From Micromonospora sonchi (GTDB lineage Bacteria > Actinomycetota > Actinomycetes > Mycobacteriales > Micromonosporaceae): a DNA stretch of 64,000 nt. The position numbers and the translations under genes were made by a program. Where the stretch lies: positions 310,001 to 374,000 of the forward strand of contig NZ_BMNB01000001.1 of the NCBI RefSeq assembly GCF_014646235.1. Reading direction: 5' to 3'. This document shows positions 24,701 to 33,356 of the stretch, one piece after another. Within the stretch, counting starts at the first letter, position 1. Each line of letters begins with the position of its first letter. A model generated the notes under the pieces. The model made no database searches. It was not told where the DNA came from and saw only the letters and a list, made by a program, of their open reading frames with translations.

Positions 24701-24961
24701 CGTCTCCACCTTCCCTCGGTTGTTGGGATCGAGGATCGGTGCCGGCGCGATAGCGGCGCGCTGTCGGAACGCTAACGACCGGTTAAGCGTGTGGTCGGGG
24801 GTCTTGTCGGTTGTCGTGGTCCGCTCTGTGAGTGAGGCGATCGCCGTTTCGCCGTGATGGCGGTGTCCCGACCGATCGGACACCGCCGTACCGACGGAAC
24901 GGAGTCGATCAACTGGCTGCGGAGGTCAGCGGCGGTCACCGCATGGGATCTCGCCGGTCGG

Positions 24962-26278
24962 TCACCGCACGGGCGAACCTGAGGCTCGGGTCTGAGGCTC
25001 GGGCGTGCCGGTCGCTCGGCCGAGCCGGAGGATCACCTCGGCCCCGCCGCCGGGTCGCTCGCCCAACTCCAGCCGGCCGCCACTGGCCTGGGCCGCCCGG
25101 CGGGCGATGTCCAGCCCGAGACCGGTCGACCCGGCCTGGCTGGCGCCGCGGCGCACCGAGTCGGCCGCTATGCCGGGGCCCTCGTCGGCCACGGTCAGCA
25201 TGACGTGATCGCCGCCGGGCGCGAGCCGCACGGCGAAGGCGGTGCCGTCCGGGGTGTGCGCGAAGACGTTGCCCAGCAGGGCGTCCACCGCCGCCGCCAG
25301 TTCGTCGGCCGGCACCGCGACGGGCAGCGGACCCGGTGCCAGGTCCAGCTCGACCGCGCGCCCGGTGTCCTCGGCCAGCACCGACCAGAACGCCACCCGG
25401 TCGGTAACGGCGGCCACGGCGTCGGTGCTCGCCGCGCCGGCTGTGGGCGTACGCCAGCGGGCCTGGCGGATCAGGCCGGTGACGGCGCGTTCCAGCCCGT
25501 CCACCGCGTCGGTGATGCGCGCGGCGTCCTGCGGGTCACGCAGTGACTCGGCCTCCAACCGCAACGCGGTCAGCGGGGTCCGCAGTCGGTGTGACAGGTC
25601 GGCCACCTGTTCCCGCTCCTGCACCAGCAGTTCCTGGATCCGGCCCGCCAGATGGTTGAGGGCCCCGCCCACCTCTCGTAGTTCGGCCGGTCCGGCCGGC
25701 TGCACCCGCGCTTCCAGCTCGGCGTTGGCCAGCCGGTGTGACACCGCCGACAGTTCGTCGATCGGGCGGACCAGGTTGCGCGCCAGCCGGTCGGCCACGG
25801 CCAGGCCGATCAGCACCAGCAGCACTCCGAGCAGGGCCAGCACCAGCCAGGCCCGGCCCACCCCGGCGGTCATCTCGGCGTACGGCACGACGGTGCGGAT
25901 GACCGCCGTGCCATCGGGTCGACCCTGCACCGCGATCACCACCTCCCGACCGTCGGCCGACTCCGCGGTGAGGCTCTGCCCCCGCCCGGCCAGTTCCACC
26001 GCCGGGGTACGCGGGCTGTGGGAGCCGAGCACGTCGCCGTCGGGCAGGAACACGCTGACCGGCCGGCCGGACTCGGCGGCGAGCTGCTCGACGGTCAGCC
26101 GGACGGTCTCCGGGTCGGCGGTACCGACCACCGGGGCGAGGCTCTGCGCGTCCGCCGTGGCCCGTACGGTCGCCCGGTCCACGGCCGCGGTACGCAGCAG
26201 CAGCGCCAGCGGCACCAGGAAAGCGATCACGATGAGTACGCTGACCGCCGCGACCAGCAGCGCCAGCCGTGCTCTCAT
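24962..26278 (-). CDS. OmpR-type sensor histidine kinase
   Basis: 438 aa from the ATG at 26278, which overlaps the response regulator stop (ATGA). TM1 (5-29), extracellular sensor (about 32-140), TM2 (142-163), HAMP (164-218), HisKA with H230 in VADLSHRLRTPLTALRLE, and HATPase_c (NVFAHTPDGT; VADEGPGI; STGLGLDIARRAAQASGG). The canonical kinase layout is complete. With the regulator it probably controls the PepSY gene downstream; the signal is unknown. Confidence 0.93.
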   Translation of the reverse strand: MRARLALLVAAVSVLIVIAFLVPLALLLRTAAVDRATVRATADAQSLAPVVGTADPETVRLTVEQLAAESGRPVSVFLPDGDVLGSHSPRTPAVELAGRGQSLTAESADGREVVIAVQGRPDGTAVIRTVVPYAEMTAGVGRAWLVLALLGVLLVLIGLAVADRLARNLVRPIDELSAVSHRLANAELEARVQPAGPAELREVGGALNHLAGRIQELLVQEREQVADLSHRLRTPLTALRLEAESLRDPQDAARITDAVDGLERAVTGLIRQARWRTPTAGAASTDAVAAVTDRVAFWSVLAEDTGRAVELDLAPGPLPVAVPADELAAAVDALLGNVFAHTPDGTAFAVRLAPGGDHVMLTVADEGPGIAADSVRRGASQAGSTGLGLDIARRAAQASGGRLELGERPGGGAEVILRLGRATGTPEPQTRASGSPVR

Positions 26279-26970
26279 CCGTCGGCCCCCGGTGCCACCA
26301 GGCGCACCCCGACCCCGCGCACGGTGTGCAGGTAGCGCGGCTGCTGGGCGCTTTCGCCGAGTTTGCGGCGCAGCCAGGACAGATGCACGTCGACGGTCTT
26401 GTCCGCACCGCCGTACGGGATCTGCCACACCTCGGTCAGCAGCTCCCGCTTCGTCACCACCTCACCGACCCGGGTGGCCAGGTGCCGCAGCAGGTCGAAC
26501 TCGCGGGGGGTCAGCTCGACCGGCCCGCCGTCGACGCTGACCTGCCGTGACCGGGGGTCGATCCGCAGCCCACCGATCACCAGGGTGGGATCCTGGTCGG
26601 CGGGCCCGCCGGGCCCACGGCGCAGCACCGCCCGTACCCGCGCGTCGAGCTGGGCGGCGGTGAACGGCTTGACCACGTAGTCGTCGGCCCCGGCGTCGAG
26701 CACCCGGACGATCTCCGTCTCGTCGTCCCGGGCGGTGGCGACGATCACCGGCACCGTGCTGACCGCCCGCAGCATCCGCAGCAGTTCGCGGCCGTCCAGG
26801 TCGGGTAGCCCGAGGTCGAGCACGACCAGGTCGGGTCGGTCGTCGAGCGCGTCGCGCAGTCCGGTCATGGCGGTGGACGCCGCCGCGACCGCGTGTCCAC
26901 GCTCGCGCAGCGCCCGCACCAGCGGCGTACGGATGGTGAGGTCGTCCTCGATCAACAGCAGACGGGCCAC
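26275..26970 (-). CDS. OmpR/PhoB-type response regulator
   Basis: 231 aa. Receiver domain with acidic EDD at 8-10, phospho-acceptor D52 (VVLDLGLP), T79 and K101 (DYVVKPF). Trans_reg_C winged helix (about 135-225: ELTPREFDLLRHLATRVGEVVTKRELL; ADKTVDVHLSWLRRKLGE). GTG start 7 nt after a TACCCT box, with a second promoter and TAAGG direct repeats further up, suggesting autoregulation. First gene of the pair with the kinase. Confidence 0.94.
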   Translation of the reverse strand: MARLLLIEDDLTIRTPLVRALRERGHAVAAASTAMTGLRDALDDRPDLVVLDLGLPDLDGRELLRMLRAVSTVPVIVATARDDETEIVRVLDAGADDYVVKPFTAAQLDARVRAVLRRGPGGPADQDPTLVIGGLRIDPRSRQVSVDGGPVELTPREFDLLRHLATRVGEVVTKRELLTEVWQIPYGGADKTVDVHLSWLRRKLGESAQQPRYLHTVRGVGVRLVAPGADG

Positions 26971-26977
26971 AGCAGGC

Positions 26978-26983
26978 AGGGTA
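26978..26983 (-). promoter_or_regulatory. -10 box of a leaderless transcript
   Basis: TACCCT on the minus strand ends 7 nt before the GTG at 26970. Confidence 0.45.
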
Positions 26984-27007
26984 TCCCCGGCCAGCGGGAA
27001 CGGCCGA

Positions 27008-27047
27008 TCCTTAACCTTCCCTTAGGCTGGCCCGAAGGTCGTGTCAA
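27008..27047 (-). promoter_or_regulatory. promoter with TAAGG direct repeats upstream of the OmpR-type regulator
   Basis: On the minus strand, TTGACA (27042-27047), a 17-nt spacer and TAAGGG (27019-27024) form a promoter. CTAAGG and TTAAGG lie about 12 nt apart at 27020-27025 and 27008-27013, the arrangement favoured by OmpR-family dimers. The plus-strand gene at 27072 starts nearby and may share control. Confidence 0.45.
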
Positions 27048-27071
27048 CCCCGGGTCGGGCATAGTCGGGTG

Positions 27072-27551
27072 ATGGGTCGCCGTACCGTCCTCGCCGTCGC
27101 CGGCTGGCTGGCCACCGCGCTGATCGCCACCCTGATCGGGCTCGCCGCCATCCAAGTGGTGGGGGAGAGCCTCACCGGAACCCCGGGCGGCGTCCGCAGC
27201 GAGCAGGAGGTCGCCCGCGCGTTGACCGAGCCGGCGCCGGCCACGCCGACCGCGCGGACCGACACCCCGGCCCAGACGCCGCAGAGTCCCACGGCGCAGC
27301 CGGCCAGCCCGAGCGCCGAGGCCGGCAACCGGCGCAGCTTCACCACCCCGGGCGGCAGCGCGGTCGCCGAGTGCCGGCCGAGCGGAGCCTGGCTGGCGAC
27401 GTGGTCGCCGCGGCAGGGGTACCGGGTCGACGAGGTCGACCGTGGCCCCGACGATGACGTCGAGGTGACGTTCGTCGGCCCGAGCGGCGAGTACGAGCTG
27501 TCGGTACGGTGTGTCGGCGGGGTGCCCGTGCTGGAGCCCGACGACGACTGA
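27072..27551 (+). CDS. hypothetical membrane-anchored protein
   Basis: 159 aa (ATG 27072; GTG 27069 adds one residue). One N-terminal TM/signal segment (7-30: LAVAGWLATALIATLIGLAAI), a Pro/Thr/Ala linker (about 45-85), then a small extracellular domain of about 75 residues (FTTPGGSAVAECRPSGAWLATWSPRQGYRVDEV, EVTFVGPSGEYELSVRC) with two cysteines that could form a disulfide. Recurs beside two-component genes in actinomycetes as a 'septum formation initiator'-like hypothetical; that label is not supported by any motif here. Divergent from the regulator at 26970, so possibly in its regulon. Confidence 0.75.
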   Translation: MGRRTVLAVAGWLATALIATLIGLAAIQVVGESLTGTPGGVRSEQEVARALTEPAPATPTARTDTPAQTPQSPTAQPASPSAEAGNRRSFTTPGGSAVAECRPSGAWLATWSPRQGYRVDEVDRGPDDDVEVTFVGPSGEYELSVRCVGGVPVLEPDDD

Positions 27552-27816
27552 GCACCCTTCACCGCGGCGCGCCCCGGCGGAGACGGCACGAGCGCGCGGC
27601 GCCGTTCCGTCACGAGGATCGGAACGTCGCCGCGCTCGGCCGTCTCCCACCACCGCAGCCGTACGGCGGTACGTCAGCGGGGACCTGGCGTGACCGGCAT
27701 CGCCGATCGATGGTGTCGATCCCCGTTCGGCGGCGGGGCAAACCCTCGGACCGTGGCCGATTCCACTATTTGCGAGTCGCGGCGTGTGCCGGCCCGTAAC
27801 GGGGTATGTGCGGGGC

Positions 27817-28206
27817 ATGGAGCATTTCACCATCGCGACCGTCGCCGAGAAGAGCCCGGACTTCCGGCGCGTGCTGTGGACCGGGAAGAACACCCAACTC
27901 GTGATCATGACCATCCCGGCGGGGGGTGAGATCGGCGAGGAGGTCCACGAGGGCATCGATCAGATCCTCACCTTCGTCAGCGGCGCCGGCGAGGCCCGCG
28001 TCGCCGGCGAGAAGCGCGAGGTCGCCCAGGGTGACCTGGTGGCCGTACCCGCCGGCACCAAGCACAACTTCGTCAACACCGGACCGAATCCGTTGGTGCT
28101 CTACACCGTCTACGGCCCGCCGGAGCACGCCGACCAGGCGGTGCACCGGACCAAGGAGGAGGCCGACCGGGCCGAGGCCGCCGGAAAGGACGAGCCACCG
28201 ACCTGA
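27817..28206 (+). CDS. cupin-domain protein
   Basis: 129 aa single-domain cupin: PAGGEIGEEVHEGIDQILTFVSG carries the first motif (H and E metal ligands), and GDLVAVPAGTKHNFVNTG the second. The EHF...VLWTGKNTQLVIMTIPAGG opening is typical of the small mannose-6-phosphate isomerase-like cupins. Metal-dependent enzyme or sensor; substrate unknown. ATG 27817 chosen because homologous proteins begin near MEHF. Likely monocistronic. Confidence 0.85.
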   Translation: MEHFTIATVAEKSPDFRRVLWTGKNTQLVIMTIPAGGEIGEEVHEGIDQILTFVSGAGEARVAGEKREVAQGDLVAVPAGTKHNFVNTGPNPLVLYTVYGPPEHADQAVHRTKEEADRAEAAGKDEPPT

Positions 28207-28224
28207 CCGCGTCCACCCCAACCC

Positions 28225-28300
28225 CGTCGATCTTGCACATGTGGTCGCCGTTTCGCCGCCTTCAAGAGGATATGTGGCGACGGAAAGTGCAAGATCGACG
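28225..28300. repeat. palindromic intergenic repeat, family A copy 1
   Basis: CGTCGATCTTGCAC...GGTCGCC (28225-28249) pairs with GGCGACGGAAAGTGCAAGATCGACG (28276-28300). The same core (CGATCTTGCACTT-GGTCGCC and complement) occurs at 35243-35316. It lies between convergent genes and may also act as a terminator. Confidence 0.75.
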
Positions 28301-28335
28301 GAGGTGAGGCGGTCGAGCGCGCGTCGACTGGGGAT

Positions 28336-29532
28336 TCACCGAGGCAGGACCGGTACGCCGGAGACGTCCACCGTCTCCGGGTACTTCACGCCGGCGCCGG
28401 TGTTCAGCACCACCACCCGTTCGCCGGCTCGGATCCAGCCGCCGGCCCGCAGTTTCCGCACGGCGGTCAGGCAGGCTGCGCCCTCGGGGCAGAGCAGCAG
28501 TCCCTCCCAGGCGGCGAAGTCGCGCAGGTCGGCGAGGAGTTCGTCGTCGTCCACCGCGATCGCGGTGCCGGCGGTGGCCCGCAGCGCGGCCAGGATCAGC
28601 TCGTCGCCGAGCGGCGCCGGAACGGTGATCCCGAACGCCACGGTGCGCGCGTCCGCCCAGGGCCGGGCCCGATCCTCCCCGGCGGCGAACGCCCGCACGA
28701 TCGGCGCGCAGCCGGTGGACTGCACCGCCACCAGTCGGGGCAGCTTGTCCTCGATCCAGCCGAGGTCCCGCAGTTCGCCGAGGGCCTTGTGGATGCCGAT
28801 CAGGCCCACCCCGCCACCGGTCGGGTAGACGATCACGTCGGGCACCTGCCAGCCCAACTGCTCGACAAGCTCGTACCCCATCGTCTTCTTGCCTTCGAGC
28901 CGGTACGGCTCGCGCAGCGTACCGGCGTCGAAGATGGCGCCCGACGAGGCCGCGACGAGCGCGGTGACCTGGCGCCCGGCGTCGCCGATCAGCCCGTCGA
29001 CCAGGCGCAGGTCGGCGCCGGCGGCCACGCACTCCCGGCGGCAGATGGCCGGCGCGGAGAGCGGCATCGCGATGGTCGCGCCCATCCCGGCGCGGGCCGC
29101 GTAGGTGGCCCAGGCGGCGCCCGCGTTGCCGTTGGTCGGCATGGCGATCCGCCGGATGCCCAACTCGCGGGCGCGGCTCACGCCCACCGCCGCGCCGCGC
29201 GCCTTGAACGAACCGGTCGGCATCAGCCCTTCGTCCTTGACCAGCAGGTCGTCCACGCCGACCTGGTCGCCGTACGCGGGCGCGCGCAGCATCGGGGTCC
29301 AGCCCTCGCCGAGGGTGGTGACGCACGCCGGGTCCGTCACCGGCAGCAACTCCCGGTAGCGCCACAGGTCCGCCGGACGCAGCCCGAAGCGCTCCGGCTC
29401 GACCGCCGCGGCCACCGCCGCGAGGTCGTAGCGGGCCAGCAGCGGGGAGCCACAGCCGCAGAGATTCTGTGGTACGCCGGCGTCGTGCTTCCGTCCGCAG
29501 CGCGGGCACTCCAGGTGGGTCAGGTACACCAT
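28336..29532 (-). CDS. thrC: threonine synthase
   Basis: 398 aa, ATG 29532 with GAGGAGC upstream. PLP-dependent beta/gamma family: K110 in MPTGSFKARG is the Schiff-base lysine, PTNGNAGAAWATYAARAG binds the substrate carboxylate, and PTGGGVGLIGIHKAL binds phosphate. An N-terminal zinc ribbon (C9xxC12, C25xC27) marks the long threonine synthase group that turns O-phosphohomoserine into threonine. A related enzyme such as cysteate synthase has the same outline; no other thr genes are adjacent, so the exact product is a family inference. Confidence 0.8.
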   Translation of the reverse strand: MVYLTHLECPRCGRKHDAGVPQNLCGCGSPLLARYDLAAVAAAVEPERFGLRPADLWRYRELLPVTDPACVTTLGEGWTPMLRAPAYGDQVGVDDLLVKDEGLMPTGSFKARGAAVGVSRARELGIRRIAMPTNGNAGAAWATYAARAGMGATIAMPLSAPAICRRECVAAGADLRLVDGLIGDAGRQVTALVAASSGAIFDAGTLREPYRLEGKKTMGYELVEQLGWQVPDVIVYPTGGGVGLIGIHKALGELRDLGWIEDKLPRLVAVQSTGCAPIVRAFAAGEDRARPWADARTVAFGITVPAPLGDELILAALRATAGTAIAVDDDELLADLRDFAAWEGLLLCPEGAACLTAVRKLRAGGWIRAGERVVVLNTGAGVKYPETVDVSGVPVLPR

Positions 29533-29716
29533 GCTCCTCGCCGTATCAGCTCGCGTCGATGCTGCGCTGCGCCGGGCTGCTGTCCGCCGAGCCGGTGGCC
29601 GTCGCCGCCGCCCTGCCGGCCAGTCAGCCGCACTCGCATTGTCCGGCAAAACGGGCCGGCGTGCCGGTCCCCTGATTGTGGGCATGGCGGTGGTGATCGG
29701 GGGTAGAACGGTCGGT

Positions 29717-30505
29717 ATGGAGCACGCTGACCACCCCGCCGCCCTTCTCCCCGGCGACGTCCGGATCCCGCTGCTCGGTTTCGGCACCTGGCAGGCCACC
29801 GGTGAGGCCGGCTTCAAGGCGGTGCTGGCCGCGCTCGACGCCGGCTACCGGCACATCGACACGGCCACCATGTACGGCAACGAGGAGGAGATCGGCCGGG
29901 CCCTACGGGAGAGCGGACTGCCCCGGGAGGACGTCTTCATCACCACCAAGCTGCCGCCGGAGCGGGTCGGCCGGGAACGGGAGACGATCGAGGAGAGCCT
30001 GCGCGCCCTCGGCGTCGACCGGGTCGACCTGTGGCTGATGCACTGGCCGCCGGCCGAGCCGGGAGACCTGATCCCGACCTGGCGGGAGATGCTCGCCGCA
30101 CGGGATGCGAACCTGACCCGAGTGGTGGGCGTGAGCAACTTCAGCACCACGCAGATCGACGAGCTGATCCAGGCGACCGAGGAGAATCCGGCGGTCAACC
30201 AGATCAAGTGGAGCCCGTTCCTGTACGACCGGCAGCGGCACGCCGAGCACCGTGATCGCGGGGTGGTGCTGGAGGGCTACAGCCCGTTCAAGACCAGCGA
30301 CCTGTCCGATCCGGTGCTGACCCGGATCGCCGGGGCGCACAACGTCTCGCCCGCCCAGGTGGTGCTGCGCTGGCACATCGACCACGAGATCGTGGTCATC
30401 CCGAAGTCGGTGACGCCGGACCGGATCCGGGCCAACGCGGACGTCTTCGGCTTCGCGCTGACCGTCGAGGAGATGCGCGACATCGACGCCCTGGGCAAGG
30501 GCTGA
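29717..30505 (+). CDS. aldo/keto reductase
   Basis: 262 aa, ATG 29717. Complete AKR TIM barrel with catalytic tetrad D48 (HIDTATMYGN), Y53, K78 (ITTKLPP) and H109 (LMHWPP), and the NADPH-binding C-terminal IPKSVTPDRIRAN. Similar to AKR5-type 2,5-diketo-D-gluconate reductases. The upstream part of the same open frame overlaps threonine synthase antisense and is not coding. Substrate unknown. Confidence 0.9.
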   Translation: MEHADHPAALLPGDVRIPLLGFGTWQATGEAGFKAVLAALDAGYRHIDTATMYGNEEEIGRALRESGLPREDVFITTKLPPERVGRERETIEESLRALGVDRVDLWLMHWPPAEPGDLIPTWREMLAARDANLTRVVGVSNFSTTQIDELIQATEENPAVNQIKWSPFLYDRQRHAEHRDRGVVLEGYSPFKTSDLSDPVLTRIAGAHNVSPAQVVLRWHIDHEIVVIPKSVTPDRIRANADVFGFALTVEEMRDIDALGKG

Positions 30506-30540
30506 CCACCTGCCGTCAGGTGGCGACCGCTGGAACGGGT

Positions 30541-30591
30541 GTTAAAAGGGGCCCCTTCCTATGCACGAGGCGTTAAGAAGGGGCCCTTCCT
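30541..30591. repeat. GTTAAGAAGGGGCCCTTCCT-type repeat pair, copy 1
   Basis: GTTAAAAGGGGCCCCTTCCT (30541-30560) and GTTAAGAAGGGGCCCTTCCT (30572-30591), 11 nt apart. The cores AAGGGGCCCCTT/AAGGGGCCCTT are palindromic, so the unit can fold and sits between convergent genes as a likely terminator. A second, nearly identical pair is at 54771-54821. Such repeats are frequent in Micromonospora-type genomes (recollection). Confidence 0.8.
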
Positions 30592-30592
30592 T

Positions 30593-31726
30593 TCAGCTAC
30601 AGCGGGTGCCGTTGAGGGTGAAGCTGCTGGGGTTGGAGTACGCACCACTGAGGGTGCCCTGGTAGCCGAAGCTGGCGGTGCCGCGAGGGGCGATCGTGCC
30701 GTTGTGGCCGACGTTGCGGGCGGTCACCGACGAGCCGCTCTGGCTCACCGTGGCGTTCCACGAGTTGGTGACCTGCTGACCGGAGGGCAGCGAGTACGTA
30801 AGCGTCCAGCCGTTGATCGTGCTCGACCCGTTGTTGGTGATCTGCACGTCGGCGGTGAAGCCGTTGTTCCACGAGTTGGCGGTGTACTTCACCGCGCACG
30901 CGGCGTTGCCCGAGGGCGGCGGCGTGGTGGCCGGCGGGGGGTTGGTCGTCGGCGGGGGGTTGTTGCCGCCGCCGTTGACCGCGGCCGAGAAGTTGGTCAC
31001 GGCCAGACCGGCGCCGCCCTGCCAGGGCTCGAACCCGGCCTGGATGCTGGTCAGGTACCAGGAGTTGGTGATCGCGCCCCGGTTACGGGTGTCGTTGATG
31101 AAGGTCAGCAGGTTGAGGTTCGCGCCGCTGATCGCGGACGGGGCCAGGTAGGAGATGACGTTGTTGCCGCCGTTGTTGCCCCGCCAGACCTCCCAGTTGC
31201 GGCCGTCGATGTTGGCGTTGCCGACCGGGGAGCCGATGGGCTGGATGGAACCCTGCCGGTTGAGCCAGATCATGATCTCCATCTGGTTCACCCCGTCCCG
31301 CTTCGGGGAGGGGTCGAGCCAGATGTCGTACGAGGCGTTGTAGATCGCCCCGCTGACGTACCGGTAGTTGATGTTGCTGGTCGCGCTGCTGATCTGGCTG
31401 ACCTGCATCGGCAGGTTGGTGCCGGGCGAGCAGTTGGTGTAGTGGCAGCCGAAGAAGACCGACGGGTACGCCGTCGGAGCGCCGTTGGTCGGGTTGCTGC
31501 CGTTCTGGGTGGTGATCTCGAAGCCGTTGCTGGTGACGTTGATGCACTGCTGGGCGGTGGTGCCCCAGCGGTTGTTCTGCACCACGTAGCGGTTCTGGAT
31601 CACCGTGGAGCCGTACTGCTCGCAGATCTGGGTGTCGGCGGAGGCGGTGCCGCCGAGGGCCACGGCGACGATCGAGCCGGCGGCGAGCAGGCCGACGGCC
31701 ATGATGGCCCGCAGGGGACGTTTCAT
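30593..31726 (-). CDS. secreted GH12 endoglucanase with CBM2
   Basis: 377 aa, ATG 31726 with AAGGAGC upstream. Signal peptide 1-30 (VGLLAAGSIVAVALGGTASA). GH12 catalytic domain about 31-250, with nucleophile E150 (NQMEIMIWLN) and acid/base E233 (IQAGFEPWQGGAG). Pro/Thr linker 254-273. CBM2 cellulose-binding domain 277-377 with conserved W286 and other aromatics and two cysteines (C277, C376) at the ends. Cuts beta-1,4-glucan outside the cell. Two LacI/CebR-like operators lie 62-107 nt upstream of the ATG, implying repression relieved by cello-oligosaccharide. Confidence 0.94.
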   Translation of the reverse strand: MKRPLRAIMAVGLLAAGSIVAVALGGTASADTQICEQYGSTVIQNRYVVQNNRWGTTAQQCINVTSNGFEITTQNGSNPTNGAPTAYPSVFFGCHYTNCSPGTNLPMQVSQISSATSNINYRYVSGAIYNASYDIWLDPSPKRDGVNQMEIMIWLNRQGSIQPIGSPVGNANIDGRNWEVWRGNNGGNNVISYLAPSAISGANLNLLTFINDTRNRGAITNSWYLTSIQAGFEPWQGGAGLAVTNFSAAVNGGGNNPPPTTNPPPATTPPPSGNAACAVKYTANSWNNGFTADVQITNNGSSTINGWTLTYSLPSGQQVTNSWNATVSQSGSSVTARNVGHNGTIAPRGTASFGYQGTLSGAYSNPSSFTLNGTRCS

Positions 31727-31787
31727 GTTGCTCCTTGCGCTGCGGCGCCACCTGCGACGCCGGGACGGGTTGCGGACGGAGCGGTCG

Positions 31788-31799
31788 GAGAACGCTCTC
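31788..31799. promoter_or_regulatory. second LacI-type operator-like palindrome
   Basis: GAGAACGCTCTC, a CG-centred palindrome with one off pair, 62 nt upstream of the cellulase ATG. It matches 9 of 12 positions of the CebR core. Confidence 0.45.
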
Positions 31800-31816
31800 G
31801 GCCGCGCGGGCGAGCC

Positions 31817-31830
31817 CGGGAGCGCTCCCA
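31817..31830. promoter_or_regulatory. CebR-type operator
   Basis: On the minus strand TGGGAGCGCTCCCG, 13 of 14 bases of the known Streptomyces CebR site TGGGAGCGCTCCCA, 91 nt upstream of the GH12 gene. CebR represses cellulose genes and is released by cellobiose; no cebR gene is in this window. Confidence 0.75.
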
Positions 31831-32088
31831 TGCTCATCGTCACATTTACATGCATGAAACAACGAGCGCAACCGGTACGGGGATATGTGCCGAATGTGAG
31901 GTGCGCCGCCGCCTCGCCCGTCGGTCACCCGCTCACCCTCTGTTCGGCGCTGACCAGCGACGACGGGTCGGCGCGCCGCGCCGAGGAGCGGTGTCGGCGG
32001 GCCGGTCGCCTCTGGCGTGCCTCGATCGCGCCGAGTAGTGTCTTGCCTTCAACGCGTGCCGAATCCCCCTCCGGAGGCGTACACCCCC

Positions 32089-33195
32089 ATGCGTAGCTCC
32101 CCCCTGCGCATCCTCGTCGTCGGCGCTGGCATCGCCGGCCTGGCCGTGGCCCGGGCCCTGCGCCTGGCGGGCTTCCGCCCGGACGTCACCGACAAGGCGC
32201 CGCCGGGCGAGTTCACCGACGCCGGCCTCTACCTTCCCGGCAACGCCGCCCGAGCGCTCCGCCGGCTGGATCTCGATGGCCCGGTACGCCCGTACGGGCA
32301 GGTCATCCACCGGCAGCGCTTCCTGGACGAGGCCGGTGCGCCGCTGTGCGAGGTCGACCTCGACGCGCTCTGGGCCGGGGTCGGCGAGTGCCGGGCCCTG
32401 CCCCGCTCCGACCTGCACCGGGTGCTGCTCAGCGGCGCCGGCGGGGCGGTCCGGCACGGTGCCGAGGTACGCACCATCGACCTGCTGCCGGCCACCGTCG
32501 GCGTCACCTTCGTCGACGGCACCAAAACCGAGTACGACCTGGTGATCGGGGCCGACGGGCCGCGATCGTCGATCCGGGCGCTGGCCGCGCTCGGTGGCCC
32601 GCCCCGACCCGCCGGCCAGGTGGTCTACCGCGGCGTCGTGCGGCACGGTCCGGTGATCGACGAATGGACCGCACTGCTCGGGCGGCGCTCCGGCTTCCTC
32701 GTGGTGCCGATCGGCGCCGGTCGGCTGCACTGCTACGCCGACGAGGCGGGTACCGAGCCGCCGGCCGATCCGCGGGCCCGGTTACGCGAACTGTTCGGCG
32801 ACTACGGGGGCCCCGTGCCGGAGGTGCTCGACGCGCTCGACGCGGTGCACGTCGGCACGACCGACGAGGTGGAACTCGGACGCTGGTACCGGGGCCGGGT
32901 GCTGCTGGTCGGTGACGCGGCCCACGCCACCGCGCCGACGCTGGCCCAGGGCGCCGCGATGGCCCTGGAGGACGCGGTGGTGCTCGCCGAGTCGCTGAGC
33001 GCCGCGAGCAGCGTGGAGGCGGCGCTGACCGCGTACGAGAGCCGCCGCCGGCCGCGTACCCGTTGGGTGCGGGACCGGACCCGGGACCGTGACCGCACCC
33101 GGGACGTTCCGCCGGCGCTGCGTGATCCGCTGTTGCGCGGACGCGGCGACCGCATCTTCGGTGAGCACTACCGGCTGCTTCTCGGTCCGCTGTGA
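32089..33195 (+). CDS. FAD-dependent monooxygenase
   Basis: 368 aa. ATG 32089 with GGAGG upstream. N-terminal Rossmann GAGIAG (12-17), a DG-like motif EYDLVIGADGPRSSIR (about 145-160) and the GD motif GRVLLVGDAAHATAPTLAQGAAMALEDAVVLAESL (about 275-308), the three signatures of group A flavin hydroxylases (PHBH/UbiH type). Ends with an Arg-rich segment (RRRPRTRWVRDRTRDRDRTRD). Hydroxylates an aromatic or polyketide-like substrate; which one is unknown, as no pathway genes adjoin. Confidence 0.88.
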   Translation: MRSSPLRILVVGAGIAGLAVARALRLAGFRPDVTDKAPPGEFTDAGLYLPGNAARALRRLDLDGPVRPYGQVIHRQRFLDEAGAPLCEVDLDALWAGVGECRALPRSDLHRVLLSGAGGAVRHGAEVRTIDLLPATVGVTFVDGTKTEYDLVIGADGPRSSIRALAALGGPPRPAGQVVYRGVVRHGPVIDEWTALLGRRSGFLVVPIGAGRLHCYADEAGTEPPADPRARLRELFGDYGGPVPEVLDALDAVHVGTTDEVELGRWYRGRVLLVGDAAHATAPTLAQGAAMALEDAVVLAESLSAASSVEAALTAYESRRRPRTRWVRDRTRDRDRTRDVPPALRDPLLRGRGDRIFGEHYRLLLGPL

Positions 33196-33266
33196 GCCAC
33201 GCCCGGTGACCGTACGCGGCGCTGCCAGGCCCGCTGTGATCCACGCCCGGAGACCCCACGCGGTGC
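33187..33266. repeat. imperfect 44-bp tandem duplication after a stop codon
   Basis: CCGCTGTGAGCCACGCCCGG (from 33187) is echoed by CCGCTGTGATCCACGCCCGG (from 33231), and the rest (CCGTACGCGGCGCT against CCCCACGCGGTGCT) also matches. The first copy carries the TGA of the monooxygenase. Confidence 0.75.
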
Positions 33267-33356
33267 TCCCACCTGCCGGGGACTATCCTCCTTGCGGATG
33301 ACGGCCCGCAGAGACAACGCGTGCCGAGCGGGACAACCCAGAACCGGAGGCCACTC

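Noticed and set aside
24203..24883. 226-aa version of the PepSY protein
   Set aside because: The extra N terminus lacks a ribosome binding site and family match; ATG 24700 begins the signal anchor.
30539..32038. 499-aa frame opposite the cellulase gene
   Set aside because: Low-complexity Val/Gly/Arg product exactly antisense to a complete GH12-CBM2 gene.
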